Source: Larix kaempferi (taxonomy: Eukaryota > Streptophyta > Pinopsida > Pinales > Pinaceae). From it: a stretch of DNA of 64,000 bases. The notes beneath the pieces were generated by a model, which was not told where the DNA came from, did no database searches, and saw only the letters and a list, made by a program, of their open reading frames with translations. This document shows, one piece after another, positions 1 to 10,065 of this stretch (positions are counted from its first letter, which is position 1; each line of letters starts with the position of its first letter). The position numbers and the translations under genes are program-made. The stretch is from contig BSBM01000440.1 of NCBI GenBank assembly GCA_027924585.1, forward strand, positions 11,501,501 through 11,565,500. Direction: 5' to 3'.

Positions 1-40
1 TGTATTTTTTTATCAATCCATAGTATCAACCAGTAAATTG

Positions 41-74
41 CATCTCAATTGTTTTTTGCATCCCTCTCGATGCT

Positions 75-124
<50 letters not shown>

Positions 125-196
125 TGACTATGGATCTTTTAAGCATTGAAATATTTGCATCTCAATTGTTTTTTGGATCCCTCTCGATGCTTACTA
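41..196. repeat. (AT)n microsatellite between two direct repeats
   Basis: An uninterrupted TA dinucleotide tract fills about 78-122. It is flanked by two near-identical copies of a segment of about 37 bp (41-77 and 158-195) that begins CATCTCAATTG and ends with the same TGCTTACT. The layout suggests a local duplication that has since been separated by microsatellite growth. The short reading frame across the tract encodes only Ile-Tyr repeats and is not a gene. Confidence 0.85.
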
Positions 197-860
197 GATC
201 CAGAGTTAAGATGGATCTGTGTTGGTTGTAGTTATCATCCCTGAAGAACAAAGCAGCATCTTCCAATTTCTAAAGGGTTGAAACTTAACTGGCAAACTTT
301 TGGTTCATGATAAATAATATCAAACCAATGGCCATTGTATAATGAACTCACTATATTCCTTTCTGGAGTTTTAAAAAGAACTATGGAGATGTGTGTCTTA
401 ATTCATCTTCAACAACCGAAGACTTGAAACTCGAGGCAAAGAGAGAGTTAAGTAATTTAAGAATCAATTCATAAATTGAAAAAGACAAATTATAGAAACA
501 TGTCATGGAACATAAAAATACAAATGATATTAAAATTTCAAATACTTAAGATGTAGAGAACACTTGAATAGATTGCTTTTGGAATAAACGTGTGATAGGC
601 ACATTCTATTACTTGGGTGATCTCATCATCATAATCACCCATCCCTTTTCACAAATGGGACATATAACGAATAAGAATTTTCATTGTACAAATGTTCTCC
701 TCAATAGACTATGCTTGGTAAAACGTGTGTATCATCAGCCTAAGGTATATGGTCACATCATCCAAGAACTGGTAACATGGATCTAACAACAAATTACAAT
801 GAAGCACTGAGATACTACCACGAACATGAGGAGCGTACATACCATACTGATACAAAGCCC
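197..860. other. No gene recognised
   Basis: AT-rich sequence with no convincing reading frame, RNA gene or element boundary. If the putative last exon at 861-956 is real, part of this stretch would be its 3' untranslated or downstream region. Confidence 0.5.
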
Positions 861-956
861 TCACTTTTTTGAAGTCTTTTGTTTCTTCGCAGATGGCTTT
901 TTCACTGCTTTCTTGCCTGGCTTTCCTGCAGGTCTAGACTTCCTTTTTGTTCCAGC
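861..956 (-). pseudogene. Possible last exon of a lysine-rich protein
   Basis: On the minus strand a 31-codon open stretch begins directly after a CAG acceptor-like site (957-959) and ends with TGA at 861-863. The encoded tail is strongly basic, with motifs such as KRKSRPAGKPGKK and PSAKKQKTSKK, typical of nuclear or nucic-acid-binding protein tails. I could not find a matching upstream exon between 957 and 2500, so the gene, if real, is either broken here or has a long intron. No family is recognised. The alternative is a chance open frame in a low-complexity AAG-rich stretch. Confidence 0.25.
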
Positions 957-2590
957 CTGCACAATCATCATTAACACATCATTCTTGTGCATAAACGACC
1001 AATTGAAACAAGAGAAACACGTGTAAAAAACAATTCATTCTATAAACAAAGCCTTTGAAAATTTCAATGAACTTCTCAATCAATGTCCTAAACTATAATT
1101 GGGCAAGATAACAAAGAACATGGTAGCAGCATGTCTCCAATTAGATTCCTTATGCACAGTGAACCTAAATTCTGGGATAAAGTGCCTGCATCTCAATCAA
1201 TATTATTATTCTCTGCATAGAAATTGTTGCGTCATTACTTTCTCGAGGGAAAAAACTGCCTTTCCTTACTACACTAAGATTATGCTAAACTTAGCTGGGA
1301 AAAGAATGACGGGGAGTGCCCAACTGTTGATGCCCAAATTACATTTAAAATTTCAGAATTCAACCTACTACATGACATATTTGGAAGTTAGAGTTATGTT
1401 GTAGCACGAGTAAGTTGTCCTTCATGCAATGCCTATTAGCAACATGAATTCATCAAGTGGCCAAAATCAGGTGATTTGACCTTAATTTGGCTTCAGGATG
1501 GCATGAGCAAGCCAGCATTGAAATACCAACTAAACAATTTGTTTTGGTCTTAAATACTGTTAGAATCAATCAATGGTTTTTCAGATGGTATGATCAAACC
1601 AGACTTCGAGCAATACCATATTACCAACTAAACCATTTCACTTGAGTCTTGTTCTAACTCCAGCAGAAGTTGTATCACTTGGGAGCATTATAAATTCATA
1701 GGCACTTCAACCAATTATACCCCTTGCTTTATAGCAAGCAAATATTGCATTTAACTGCCATCTTTAGAGTTTTAGAAAAACTGCACTTTGTGTTGGGAGT
1801 CCATTCACAGTTGTAGATGAATGAAGGCAACCATTCAAGTTAAAGATTAATAACAATCTCAGATCAGGGGAGAATAGAAGGGGATATTTCCTTGAGAGAA
1901 TGTGAAGCAACACTTTACATAGCATTTTATTTCATATAAGCAATAATGAATGATTGAATGATGTACATTGAATGGGACCCCACATATAAATATAGCTTAA
2001 GGGGTGCCTCTTTACCTTTAAATAAATAGTTGTCTTTTTAGTTATTTATTTCTTAATATTTACAATATAATTATTTATTTATCTTTATATTTTTTATATA
2101 TAGCACACTATATGGGATGGGGTATCTTGGATTCCTAGATAGAGACTTAAAGTTGGCTCGGGGATGCCTAGGCTATGACAATGTTTTTGTAAGGGAAGCT
2201 AAACTAGGAGTACATGGCTTAAGAGAAGCATTGGGGTCTATGTGGACTTGAGATGGAAAGGTGTAGACACACCTAGTAGCTACACTATCTTAGAGCTCAT
2301 GTTGTGTATGACAACAACTTTGAGTATGACATGTACCCTTGGACTAGAATGCTTCACTTGTGTAGGTCTACATGAACATACTGTAAGTTGCTTGTAAGGG
2401 CTTGGGCTCACATTTATTGTTGGCCTCCCTTACCTCATATAGAGAAAAATGAGAGAGTCCTCATTCATACAGCATTGTTCATTCTTATTCACTCTTGTGT
2501 AGAGATGTAAGATGTAACCTAGAAGAGGAGTCCTCTCTCTCTCTCTCTTGGAGTTGCTAGAGTTAAATGGTCTTCTTGCAGCATATTGAA
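957..2590. other. Gene-free region, partly LTR-like
   Basis: No reading frame here looks like a real protein. From about 1960 to 2590 the sequence resembles retrotransposon LTR DNA: AT-rich stretches with TATA-like elements, then a transcribed-looking segment with a (CT)n run at about 2532-2548. I could not place TG...CA ends or a target-site duplication, so no element is called. Confidence 0.4.
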
Positions 2591-2674
2591 GTCTAGGGGT
2601 ACTGTTTATCCCTTGGAGGTTTGAGGTTCCGGTTTTGTGATAAATCCCTAAGTTGTATTTGGCTAAGTTGCCAG

Positions 2675-2770
2675 GAAACGTGGGTACGGGGACGGGGACG
2701 CCACTTTTTGAAACAGAGTACTTGGGTACGTCGGGGGACTATAGACATATATATATATATATATATATAT
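2675..2770. repeat. GGTACG/GGGACG repeats and (AT)n tract
   Basis: Short degenerate repeats built on GGTACG and GGGACG lie at about 2683-2735, followed by a pure AT dinucleotide run at 2756-2770. The same GTAC-type repeats recur at 3384-3497 and 23887-23996, so they belong to the old host sequence that the Copia elements later interrupted. Confidence 0.6.
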
Positions 2771-3078
2771 TGAAATTTATAAAAATAAAACATGTCACAG
2801 TCAAATCATACATGCATATTTCTAAATTCAATGATTCATATGAACATTCACATTGAAAATTTGAAACATACAATAATAAATTTGATAAATCATAGACTCG
2901 TAGTAGATATCAAGTGGAAGAATGGAAGTTATATAATTAATAATAATATATGTCCATGACTCCATGAGTTCCAACTTCATTGTCATACTACATTCAAAAT
3001 TTTCCTAATGGCATTTCCAAACATGAAAAAGAAAGTTCAAAACAGTAAACAATGAACAAGATCGCTGATTTGGCTTCC
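2771..3078. other. No gene recognised
   Basis: AT-rich DNA between the microsatellite and the acidic fragment. It may be the 3' flank of the minus-strand fragment at 3079-3195, but no polyadenylation signal or boundary was identified. Confidence 0.4.
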
Positions 3079-3195
3079 TCAAGCCATGTCATCAGCATCC
3101 TCAAGATCAATGTCATCAGCATCACTAAGGTCCTCTGTCAGTAAGCTCTCTAGATAGGCATCACTCTCGAGTTGAGGCATCGCTTGAGCAATGAA
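3079..3195 (-). pseudogene. Acidic C-terminal protein fragment
   Basis: The minus strand reads open for about 38 codons and ends at TGA (3079-3081). It contains motifs such as MPQLESDAYLESLL, TEDLSDADDIDLED and ADDMA. The strongly acidic, Leu/Asp-rich end resembles the C-terminal tails of some plant transposase-like or regulatory proteins, but no domain can be named. Upstream (higher coordinates) the frame runs into AT-rich sequence with no clear splice site. It lies between two clusters of GTAC-type repeats and may belong to the same old element. Function unknown. Confidence 0.25.
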
Positions 3196-3383
3196 ATGTT
3201 AAAACTTAAGGTTTGGGACCCAGGTTTAGGTAAGGGCCCACTTTTTATTTGTTTGAATAATGTTTATTAAACTATTTATTAAAGTTTTAATTTTTTAGAC
3301 ATTGCAAATCAACCCCCTAACACCGGCGGATTCCAAACTTGAACAAAACTGATTCGGTGGTACCCCCGGTGTACCCAAACACA

Positions 3384-3497
3384 GGGTACAGCCTACCAAA
3401 ATGCATGCAAGTACCCGAATTTCATGAATGACGTCTTGGGTACGTGAGGTCTGATTTGGGTACGGTTGGGTACGGTTGGGTACGGCAGGGGACGTAC
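3384..3497. repeat. GGTACGGTTG-type tandem repeats
   Basis: Three consecutive near-identical 10-bp units (GGTACGGTTG and variants) lie at about 3458-3489, within a longer stretch rich in GTACCC/GGGTAC words. The stretch is cut at 3498-3502 by the Copia-1 target site and continues at 23887 beyond that element. Confidence 0.7.
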
Positions 3498-3502
3498 CTT
3501 TG

Positions 3503-4036
3503 TGTTGATGTATTTGTAACTTCGGAAGATATTTCACTTGTATATTTTATATTGTATTGATATGCCATTGTACTTCCGACGGAGAGGTTTCATTCCTCCG
3601 ATCATGAAAGCTATTATTGTATTTGATAGGGTTATTAGACCTCACTAGTGGGGTCGGCCCAAAGTTAAGTTGTAGGGGGTTATTAGACTCTCCTAGGAGA
3701 CGTCGGCCCAGTTAGGGTAAAAGGCAAGTGAAAGTAAAGTATAAATAGAGAGGAGCACCTCTCTATTTATTCATTCACTCACTCACTCATTCGCATAAGT
3801 GAGAGAGAGAAGTTCACACAACTGGAGGAGGAGGAAGTTGTTGGAGACCATCTCTTTGCTTTGGGGTTTTGTATTATTGCTCATTCTATCTCTGAGGAAG
3901 TTGCGGGGTTTTCTCCTTTATGGTTTCCTCGGTGAAATGCTTTGTGTCTCTTGTCTCTTGTGTTTGATTTGTTGTGCATGTTGTTCTCTCCGATAAGATC
4001 CTAGATCATATTGAATTAAATTGTGAAAATCTAACA
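3503..4036 (+). repeat. Copia-1 5' LTR
   Basis: This 534-bp repeat begins TGTTGATGTATTTG and ends AAATCTAACA, directly before the primer-binding site. Its partner is 9281-9474 plus 23532-23881. It holds a TATAAATAG box (3740-3748). The region after the TATA box is rich in CACT repeats and pyrimidines, as in transcribed R/U5 regions. Confidence 0.93.
3740..3770 (+). promoter_or_regulatory. Copia-1 TATA box inside a perfect hairpin
   Basis: TATAAATAG lies at 3740-3748. The 30 bases 3741-3770 form a perfect inverted repeat with 13-bp arms (ATAAATAGAGAGG and its complement) and a 4-base loop AGCA. This places the core promoter, and probably the RNA start, in a potential stem-loop. The 3' LTR copy (about 23584-23613) keeps the layout with a mismatch, and Copia-2 has a similar arrangement. 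A functional role is inference. Confidence 0.7.
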
Positions 4037-4048
4037 TGGTATCAGAGC
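4037..4048 (+). other. Copia-1 primer-binding site (tRNA-iMet type)
   Basis: TGGTATCAGAGC lies immediately after the 5' LTR. It is the standard plant Copia primer site, complementary to the 3' end of initiator methionine tRNA, where minus-strand DNA synthesis would start. Confidence 0.95.
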
Positions 4049-4808
4049 TAACCTAAGAAGAAGACACTATGCAGCTGCGGAAGTTAGGGCTTCCTAATTT
4101 TTGGGTTCTCTCCACATATCATCAGCAAAAGGAGGCTAGGCTAACTCTCCTAAGGAAGGCGCATCTTTCTGTCGAAGAAGAACTAAATTCTAAGCATTTT
4201 CATTTTTTGGCATGTCATTGTTGCGGGAAAATAGGGCTTTTGGCAAAAGTGGAATCTTGGAGTGCTCTCAGCACATGATTGTTCTCCTCATCAAAATCGA
4301 AATTTAGAGACCAAGATCGAACTTTTTGGTTGGGTAGAACCCCGGGATAAGTCAAACCCTAGTTTGACTTTTGGACCAAAAAAACCAGCAAACCAAAAAT
4401 TGACAGTAACTGCAAACCCGAAATTCGCAAGTCACTTTTGAAGGGTCAATTTTTGGAATTTTCAAAATTCAAGTGTACCAGCATACTCGCCTCATCCAGG
4501 AGAATCTTCCAGTTAAAGCCGAATTCAATTCCGATAATTTTCATTTTTCGGCCCGTCACTGTTGCCAGAGGAAATTTAGGGCATCAGGTATTTTGGGTTT
4601 ATGTTCACAAATTTAGGGAAGTGAGTACATTGGACAACTTACCTTGAGGAGGCACATCTAACTGTCCAACCAGAAGTTTCAAATTCCAACTTTGGAAAAT
4701 TAGGGTTTCTCCGACAAACCCTAGGCCAGCCAGCTCCAAATCCAGTTTCAGCAATCAAGTGGTAAGACCTAAAAGCTTTTCTATTTCCATTTGAGTTTCT
4801 CATTAAAG
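4049..4808 (+). other. Copia-1 untranslated leader
   Basis: About 760 bp separate the primer site from gag. The leader contains related short segments (around 4158, 4495 and 4650) variations on GGCGCATCTTTCTGTC, also seen in the Copia-2 leader. They could be relics of an ancient internal duplication or RNA packaging/structural signals; the sequence does not decide. Short reading frames here are not conserved as proteins. Confidence 0.6.
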
Positions 4809-5717
4809 ATGTCTCACCACACCAAGCTTGAGGATAAGCTTGAAGTAACTGATAACTTCCGAGCATGGAAGTATAGGATTGGGTTAATCCTAGAAGAGAA
4901 TGAATTGGACACCTACATAAGTGAAGAGGTTCCAATTCCAGAGGGAGATGAGGATAAGGCCCTACATAAGAAGAACTTGGTCAAGGCCAAGAGGATTATT
5001 GCAGATTCTATCAAGGACCATCTCATACCACATGTGTCATCTCTAAAGACACCTAAAGAGATGTTTGATGCCTTAACCACCTTATTTGAAGGGAGGAATA
5101 TAAATAGGAAGATGACAATGAGAAACCAATTGAAGAATGTCAAAATACAAAATCCAAAGACCATGCAGTCCTACTTTACAAGGGTCTCTCAGATAAAAGA
5201 ACAACTTGAAGCTATGGGAGAAGATATAGAGAATGGAGAAATAGTGATGACCACCTTGAATGGTCTTCCTAGGTCATGGGATTCCTTCATTCAAGGAATC
5301 TGTGCAAGAAGAAAGTTGATCACCTTCAGTAGGCTGTGGGAGGAGTGCTCACAGGAAGAAGCTCGAATTGTAGCTCGAGAAGAAAAGATGGGTAATGAAG
5401 ACCAAGCTCTCACAGCACACACCGGGGAGAACAACAAGAGGGAGCATCCTCATCACAAGAAGGGTAAACACCACCACTAGAAACGGAGGGAGAACCTTGG
5501 AGGATCCAGGAGAGATCTTTCTCACATTCGATGTTATACTTGTGATGAGAAGGGACACTATTCCAGAGATTGTCCCAAAAACAAAAGCAGCTCCCACAAG
5601 AAGAAGAACAACAAGAAAAGACATCATGCTCACACTGCAGAGGATGATGAACCTCCAAGGAAGAGAACCAGAGAAGACAGTGAAGATTCTTCAAGTGATG
5701 AAGAATATGTATTGTAA
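4809..5717 (+). pseudogene. Copia-1 gag with CCHC zinc knuckle, one stop codon
   Basis: Gag forms the virus-like particle and binds element RNA. The start at 4809 (MSHHTKLED) was chosen because Copia-2 begins identically at 29948; an in-frame ATG at 4791 is not shared. The frame runs 303 codons to TAA at 5715-5717, with one in-frame TAG at 5478-5480. The N-terminal part is a UBN2-type Copia gag (motifs NFRAWKYRI, PRSWDSFIQ, SRLWEECSQEEAR). After the stop the same frame encodes a CCHC knuckle (CYTCDEKGHYSRDC, about 5532-5573) and a basic then acidic tail (AEDDEPPRKRTRE). The stop fits a CAG-to-TAG change. Protease does not follow in frame. Confidence 0.9.
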
Positions 5718-6577
5718 TGAAGGTAACCAGCTACAAGGGTTTATTTAGAAGGTTCCACCTCATAAGGTGAAGCTAGAGATAATTTTTCAGTATTACATGA
5801 AAGAAGTAGAAGAAGCTACTGCAAAGTTGGACTCCGGAAAACAAATAAAGATCAATAATCTATGGAAGAACCTCTCATCCATTTTCAGCATTGGTTAAGG
5901 TGCACACTATCAGACACTCCAGTAGTTCCTGCAAGGAAGCAAAGATCAAGAGGGAGCACACTCCAGTAGTTCCTGCAAGGAAGCAAAGATTGAGAGGGAG
6001 TCCACCCAACAACCAAACAAAGATAAGTATTTGAATTGTCATTTCTTGTATATGTGATTACTCAAATGATGTTCAGTCATGTACATACTTATGTTCCTAG
6101 ATTTAGGATGTATATTATGCATGTTAGAAAAGTTGCATTAATGAACAAGATACTACTAATTTGCAAGTAATGGGTAAGTGGCCTATGGTACTATACAACA
6201 ATCCATTGCTACTTATCTAGATTGAAACCTCTTTGTTGACTTGTTGGGAGTAGTGCACACTCTTAACAAGGTTCTGGTAGAGATGGAAGGCATCTAGGAA
6301 GTTATCGTATGAATACGGGATATGGATGAATGTTGTGTTGAATCATTGGCTAAGATAGTTGCATGACTGTGTGACCTATGTCTTTATGCATAAGAATTTG
6401 TTTTGAAAAATTATTAAATGTTTCTAATCATGCAACTAAATTGACTTGTAGGAAAGATCGTGTACTACAAGAGAGACTTGTTTCGAAGAACAAGTGACGA
6501 TGATTCAGCTAGAAGATTTATGAAGTCAAGAAGAAGACATTGAAGAACCTATAGTTCCCAGGATCAGAAATACAGTA
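5718..6577 (+). pseudogene. Copia-1 collapsed protease/integrase region
   Basis: In Copia-2 about 2.2 kb encoding protease, the integrase zinc domain and the integrase core lie between gag and RT. Here only about 860 bp remain. A short stretch around 5757-5850 still resembles the PHKVKLGDD region downstream of the protease, but no HHCC or DD35E motif is left. A 44-bp tandem duplication occupies 5915-6002, with a purine run (AGAGGGAG) in each unit. Sequence from about 6010 to 6500 is unrecognised and could be inserted DNA. The element therefore depends on integrase from other copies. Confidence 0.65.
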
Positions 6578-8335
6578 ATGGAAGAAGCGATTCCAGAAGA
6601 ATATGAAGAACGCGAGATGGAAGACCCTCAGGAACCTGTAGATCCACCACGTGAGAAGAATTCTCACAAGAGGAAACCAGCATGGGTACAAGAAGCAATT
6701 CAAGATGCGGAGAGATATGGCGCTTTAGAAGGAATACACAGAGAAAGCAAGAGACTGAGGCCATACTCTAGTTATGTAGCCATGCTGTGTGACATCATTG
6801 ACAAAGAACCTTCCAACTATGAGAAAGCAGCTGAGAAGAAAGAATGGAAGGATGCCATGATCAAATACCAGTCGATCATGAAGAATGATTTCTGGGATGA
6901 GGTCCTGAGACCAGTAGGGAAGTCTGTTGTGACTTCCAAATGGATCTACAAGATCAAGCATGCTGCAGATGGCAGCATAGAGAAACACAAGGCGAGATTT
7001 GTGGCACGTGGCTTATACCAAAAGGAAGGGATAGACTATGAGGAGACATTTGAACCTATAGCCAGATACACTTCCATCAGATCAGTACTTGCTCTGGCTG
7101 CAGTGATGAACTGGAAGGTACACCAGATGGATGTCAAGACAGCGTTCTTGAATGGTGAAGTAGAGGAGGAAGTGTATGAGGAGCAGCCACTCGGTTTTGA
7201 GACACATGACACGGAGACTCATGTGTGCAAATTGAAGAAAACCTTGTATGGATTGAAACAGGCACCCAGGACGTGGTACGGCAGGATTGATAGCTTCTTG
7301 ACTAGTTTGGGCTTTACTAAGAGTAAAGTGAATTCCAACCTTTACTACAAGGTTGAGGAAGGCAACCCAGTGATACTTCTACTTTATGTGGATGACTTGT
7401 TTATGACAGGTGAGAATGGGTTGATTGCTGACACGAAGAGGAAGCTTGCTGCCGAGTTTGAGATGAAGGTCTAAGGAATGATGCATTATTTTCTAGGCAT
7501 GGAGGTGTGGCAAAGTGCGGATGGAATCTTCCTTGGACAAGGGAAGTATGCAGTAGAGATCCTGAAGCGGTTCAGGATGATGGACTACAAGGCCATGGCC
7601 ACACCTATTGCATCGAACCTGAAGCTATTGAGTGATGCTTCATCAGAGTCGGTTGATGCCACAATGTATCGTCAGATGATTGGGTCCTTGATGTACCTGA
7701 CGAACACGAGCCCAAATATTTGCTTTGCTGTGAACACATTGAGCCAGTTCTTGACGGATCCGAGACATGTTCACTTAATTGCTGCAAAGCATATTCTGAG
7801 GTACCTGAAGGGTACGGTGGATTATTGGTTCAAGTATGATACAAATCAGAAGATTAACCTGGAGGGTTATATTGATCCGGATTGGGCAGACAGTGCCATT
7901 GATAGGAAGAGCACTTCGGAGTGTTGCTTCAGTATGGGATCAAGTGTGATCTCTTGGTTTAGCAGGAAGCAGTCTTGTGTGGCACTGAGTACAGCCAAAG
8001 CAGAGTATGTCGCAGCTTGTTAGGCTAGTTGTGAGGCAGTATGGATGAGGAAGCTACTGTCTGATTTGTTTGATCTCCAGTTGGACGCGACTTGTATATA
8101 TTGCGACAACCATAGTTGTGTGAAGTTGTCTGAGAACCCAATGTTCCATGACAAGTCGAAGCACATTGAGATCAAGTACCACTATATCACGGATATGGTG
8201 CAGAGAGGAGCAGTGAAGCTCCAGTATGTTGCGACGGACGAGCAAATAGTTGATGTATTGACCAGAGTGAAGTTTGAATACTTCAAAGAGAAGCTTGGTG
8301 TACTTCAGAGCGAGGTTCCTTCCAAGGGGAAGTGA
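6578..8335 (+). pseudogene. Copia-1 reverse transcriptase / RNase H, two stops
   Basis: This is the C-terminal half of Copia pol: it would copy RNA into DNA and remove the RNA strand. One frame runs through 586 codons to TGA at 8333-8335, broken by TAA at 7472-7474 and TAG at 8021-8023. Recognisable in order are the RT entry (KSVVTSKWIYKIK), MDVKTAFLNGE, LYGLKQAPR, the catalytic LLYVDDLF box (about 7381-7404), KYAVEILKRF, and the RNase H segment (DPDWADS, STAKAEYVAA). Near the end, DVLT is followed directly by RVKFEYF; Copia-2 has KPLA between them, so 12 nt are lost here. The frame has no initiator ATG of its own, as expected for a polyprotein part. Confidence 0.92.
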
Positions 8336-8373
8336 TGAGTCCGGAAGACGCAGATGCACATGGGCTTTTCTGA

Positions 8374-8575
8374 CATGGTGGGAGGTTGGTCCTCCCATGG
8401 TCATTGATGTAATTGTCGAGCTTTTTCGGCATGGTGGTAGGTTGGTCCTCCCATAGTCGTTGATGTAATTGTTGAAGCTTTTCCGACATGGTGGTAGGTT
8501 GATCCTCCCATGGTCGTTGATGTAATTGCTGAGCCTTTCCTGGATGGTGGTAGGTTGGTCCTCCCATGCTAGTGG
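8374..8575 (+). repeat. 56-57 bp minisatellite, about 4 units
   Basis: Four tandem units begin at 8374, 8430, 8487 and 8543. Each contains CATGGTGGTAGGTTGGTCC and TTGATGTAATTG variants. It lies just after the pol stop codon, in the 3' untranslated region of Copia-1. Copia-2 has different tandem repeats in the equivalent place. Confidence 0.85.
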
Positions 8576-8666
8576 AAGTAAGTGTTGTGTGATGTGCATC
8601 TGGGTTGTGCTCCGTTGACGATGAGATGATCTGAAGGTGATGAGGTGACAGTAGGTTACACAGGTT

Positions 8667-9030
8667 TTGCAAGAGGCATATAATCAGTCCTGGGATGCTC
8701 CTTCAAGTTTTGCAGTGGCATATAATCAGTCCTGGGAGATCTTGCAGGTTTTGCAGTGGCATATAATCAGTCCCGGGATGCTCCTTCAGGTTTTGCAGTG
8801 GCATATAATCAGTCCTGGGAGATCTTGCAAGTTTTGCAGTGGCATATAATCAGTCCTGGGATGCTCCTTCAGGTTTTGCAGTGGCATATAATCAATCCTG
8901 GGAGATCTTGTAGGTTTTGCAGTGGCATATAATCAGTCCTGGGATGCTCCTTCAGGTTTTGCAGTAGCATATAATCAGTCCTGGGAGATCTTGCAAGTTT
9001 TGCAAAGGCATATAATAAATCCCGAGATGT
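8667..9030 (+). repeat. 41/42 bp dimeric minisatellite, 9 units
   Basis: The word GCATATAATCAGTCC recurs at 8677, 8718, 8759, 8801, 8842, 8884, 8925, 8967 and 9008. Unit types alternate (GGGATGCTCCTTCAG against GGGAGATCTTGCA), giving a higher-order period of about 83 bp. The open frame seen through part of the array is a by-product of the repetition. Confidence 0.92.
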
Positions 9031-9270
9031 ACCTACTTGATGCCTTGCTCGCAGAGATGATGAAGACCTACATGGAGGCTAGGCCTACATCCAGCATGTA
9101 AAAGGGTTGGCTCTATAGAACTTCCTATGACGAGTAGATTGGAGATTGATGGTCGAGATAGCAGCAGCAGTGACGATGATGATCCAACTTTGATGATGAT
9201 TCAGCTTTGATGATGATCCAGTGACGAAGACTTGTGTTGATGAACTGTGTCAAGAGAATACCTTCCTAGT

Positions 9271-9280
9271 TAAGAGGGAG
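9271..9280 (+). other. Copia-1 polypurine tract
   Basis: TAAGAGGGAG directly precedes the 3' LTR start at 9281. This is the expected position and composition for plus-strand DNA priming. The same word, read on the minus strand, borders the Copia-2 3' LTR. Confidence 0.9.
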
Positions 9281-9474
9281 TGTTGATGTATTTGTAACTT
9301 TGGAAGATATTTCACTTCTATATTTTATATTGTATTCATATGTCATTGTACTTCCGGCGGAGAGGTTTCATTCCTCCGATCGGGAAAGCTATTATTGTAT
9401 TTGATAGGGTTATTATACTCCCCTAGTGGGGTCAGCCCAAAGTTAAGTTGTAGAGGGTTATTAGACTCTCCTAG
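9281..9474 (+). repeat. Copia-1 3' LTR, first part
   Basis: This matches 5' LTR bases 3503-3696 and then stops abruptly at TCTCCTAG, where the hAT-like element is inserted. The rest of the LTR resumes at 23532. Confidence 0.95.
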
Positions 9475-9890
9475 CATAGATAATTTTAGGGGCGAATTAT
9501 AGCCCATGGGCGATTTTAAAGGAGTTTAAGTTTTTTGTTGGGCGAATTTTGTATATTAAGTCAATTTTTAATAAAATATAAATTTCGTCCACAAATTATT
9601 AATAAAATAATTCCTAAAAACTAAATAGCCCGAGTATATTTATAGGAAAAAAACCAAAAAACCAAAATTCGCCCGCTAAAATTCCCCTAAAATCCTCTAA
9701 TCGCCCCGATTTCTACCAAACTTTTGAGCGGGATCCTCGGTTCGCCCCCCATTTCCAGTAAAATTTCTCTAAACTCCACCAGTCGCCCTCGATTTCTAAC
9801 TGAATTTGACTAAGATACTGGGATCGCCCTTGATTTCCAACAAAATTTTACATGGGTCCTTGGCTCGCCCCAATTTCCAGCAAAATCGAT
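9475..9890. repeat. Left subterminal region of the hAT-like element
   Basis: Nine copies of GGGCGA/TCGCCC-type words occur between about 9492 and 9875, first in one orientation (GGGCGAATT), then in the other (TTCGCCC, ATCGCCC). Clusters of short motifs within a few hundred bases of each end are typical of hAT elements and serve as transposase-binding sites in studied members. Confidence 0.65.
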
Positions 9891-9907
9891 CCCATATACA
9901 GTTGTAT

Positions 9908-10065
9908 TCATCCCTATAAAATGCCTTGCTTTCTCAGGGAATCACCCACTCAAAAAATCAATATCCATTGGCATACACAGCATAGGATTGAAGATTGAGG
10001 CAAAGGTTGAGCGTATAGGGTTAAGATCTTAAGTGTATCTGGGCTCCTCTCTTTCCAGGTATGGA
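9908..10065 (+). promoter_or_regulatory. Possible promoter and leader with splice donor
   Basis: CTATAAAATG at about 9914-9923 is a good plant TATA match about 440 bp inside the left end. Downstream, CTTTCCAGGTATGG near 10050-10063 resembles an exon end with a splice donor. In a hAT element this would be the expected site for the transposase promoter, but no transposase exon follows. Very tentative. Confidence 0.25.

Noticed and set aside
1099-1404. 101-codon plus-strand frame
   Set aside because: No motif, no neighbouring exon signals and average AT-rich composition; likely a chance frame.
4639-4935. 98-codon minus-strand frame over the Copia-1 gag start
   Set aside because: It is antisense to gag and its leader; no independent support.
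8054-8672. Long minus-strand frames (181 and 129 codons) after Copia-1 pol
   Set aside because: They arise from the 56-57 bp minisatellite and antisense RNase H; repetitive peptide without a family.
8667-9030. Regular 41-42 bp repeats resembling a CRISPR array
   Set aside because: The repeats are head-to-tail without unique spacers, alternate as dimers, and lie in the untranslated region of a plant retrotransposon.
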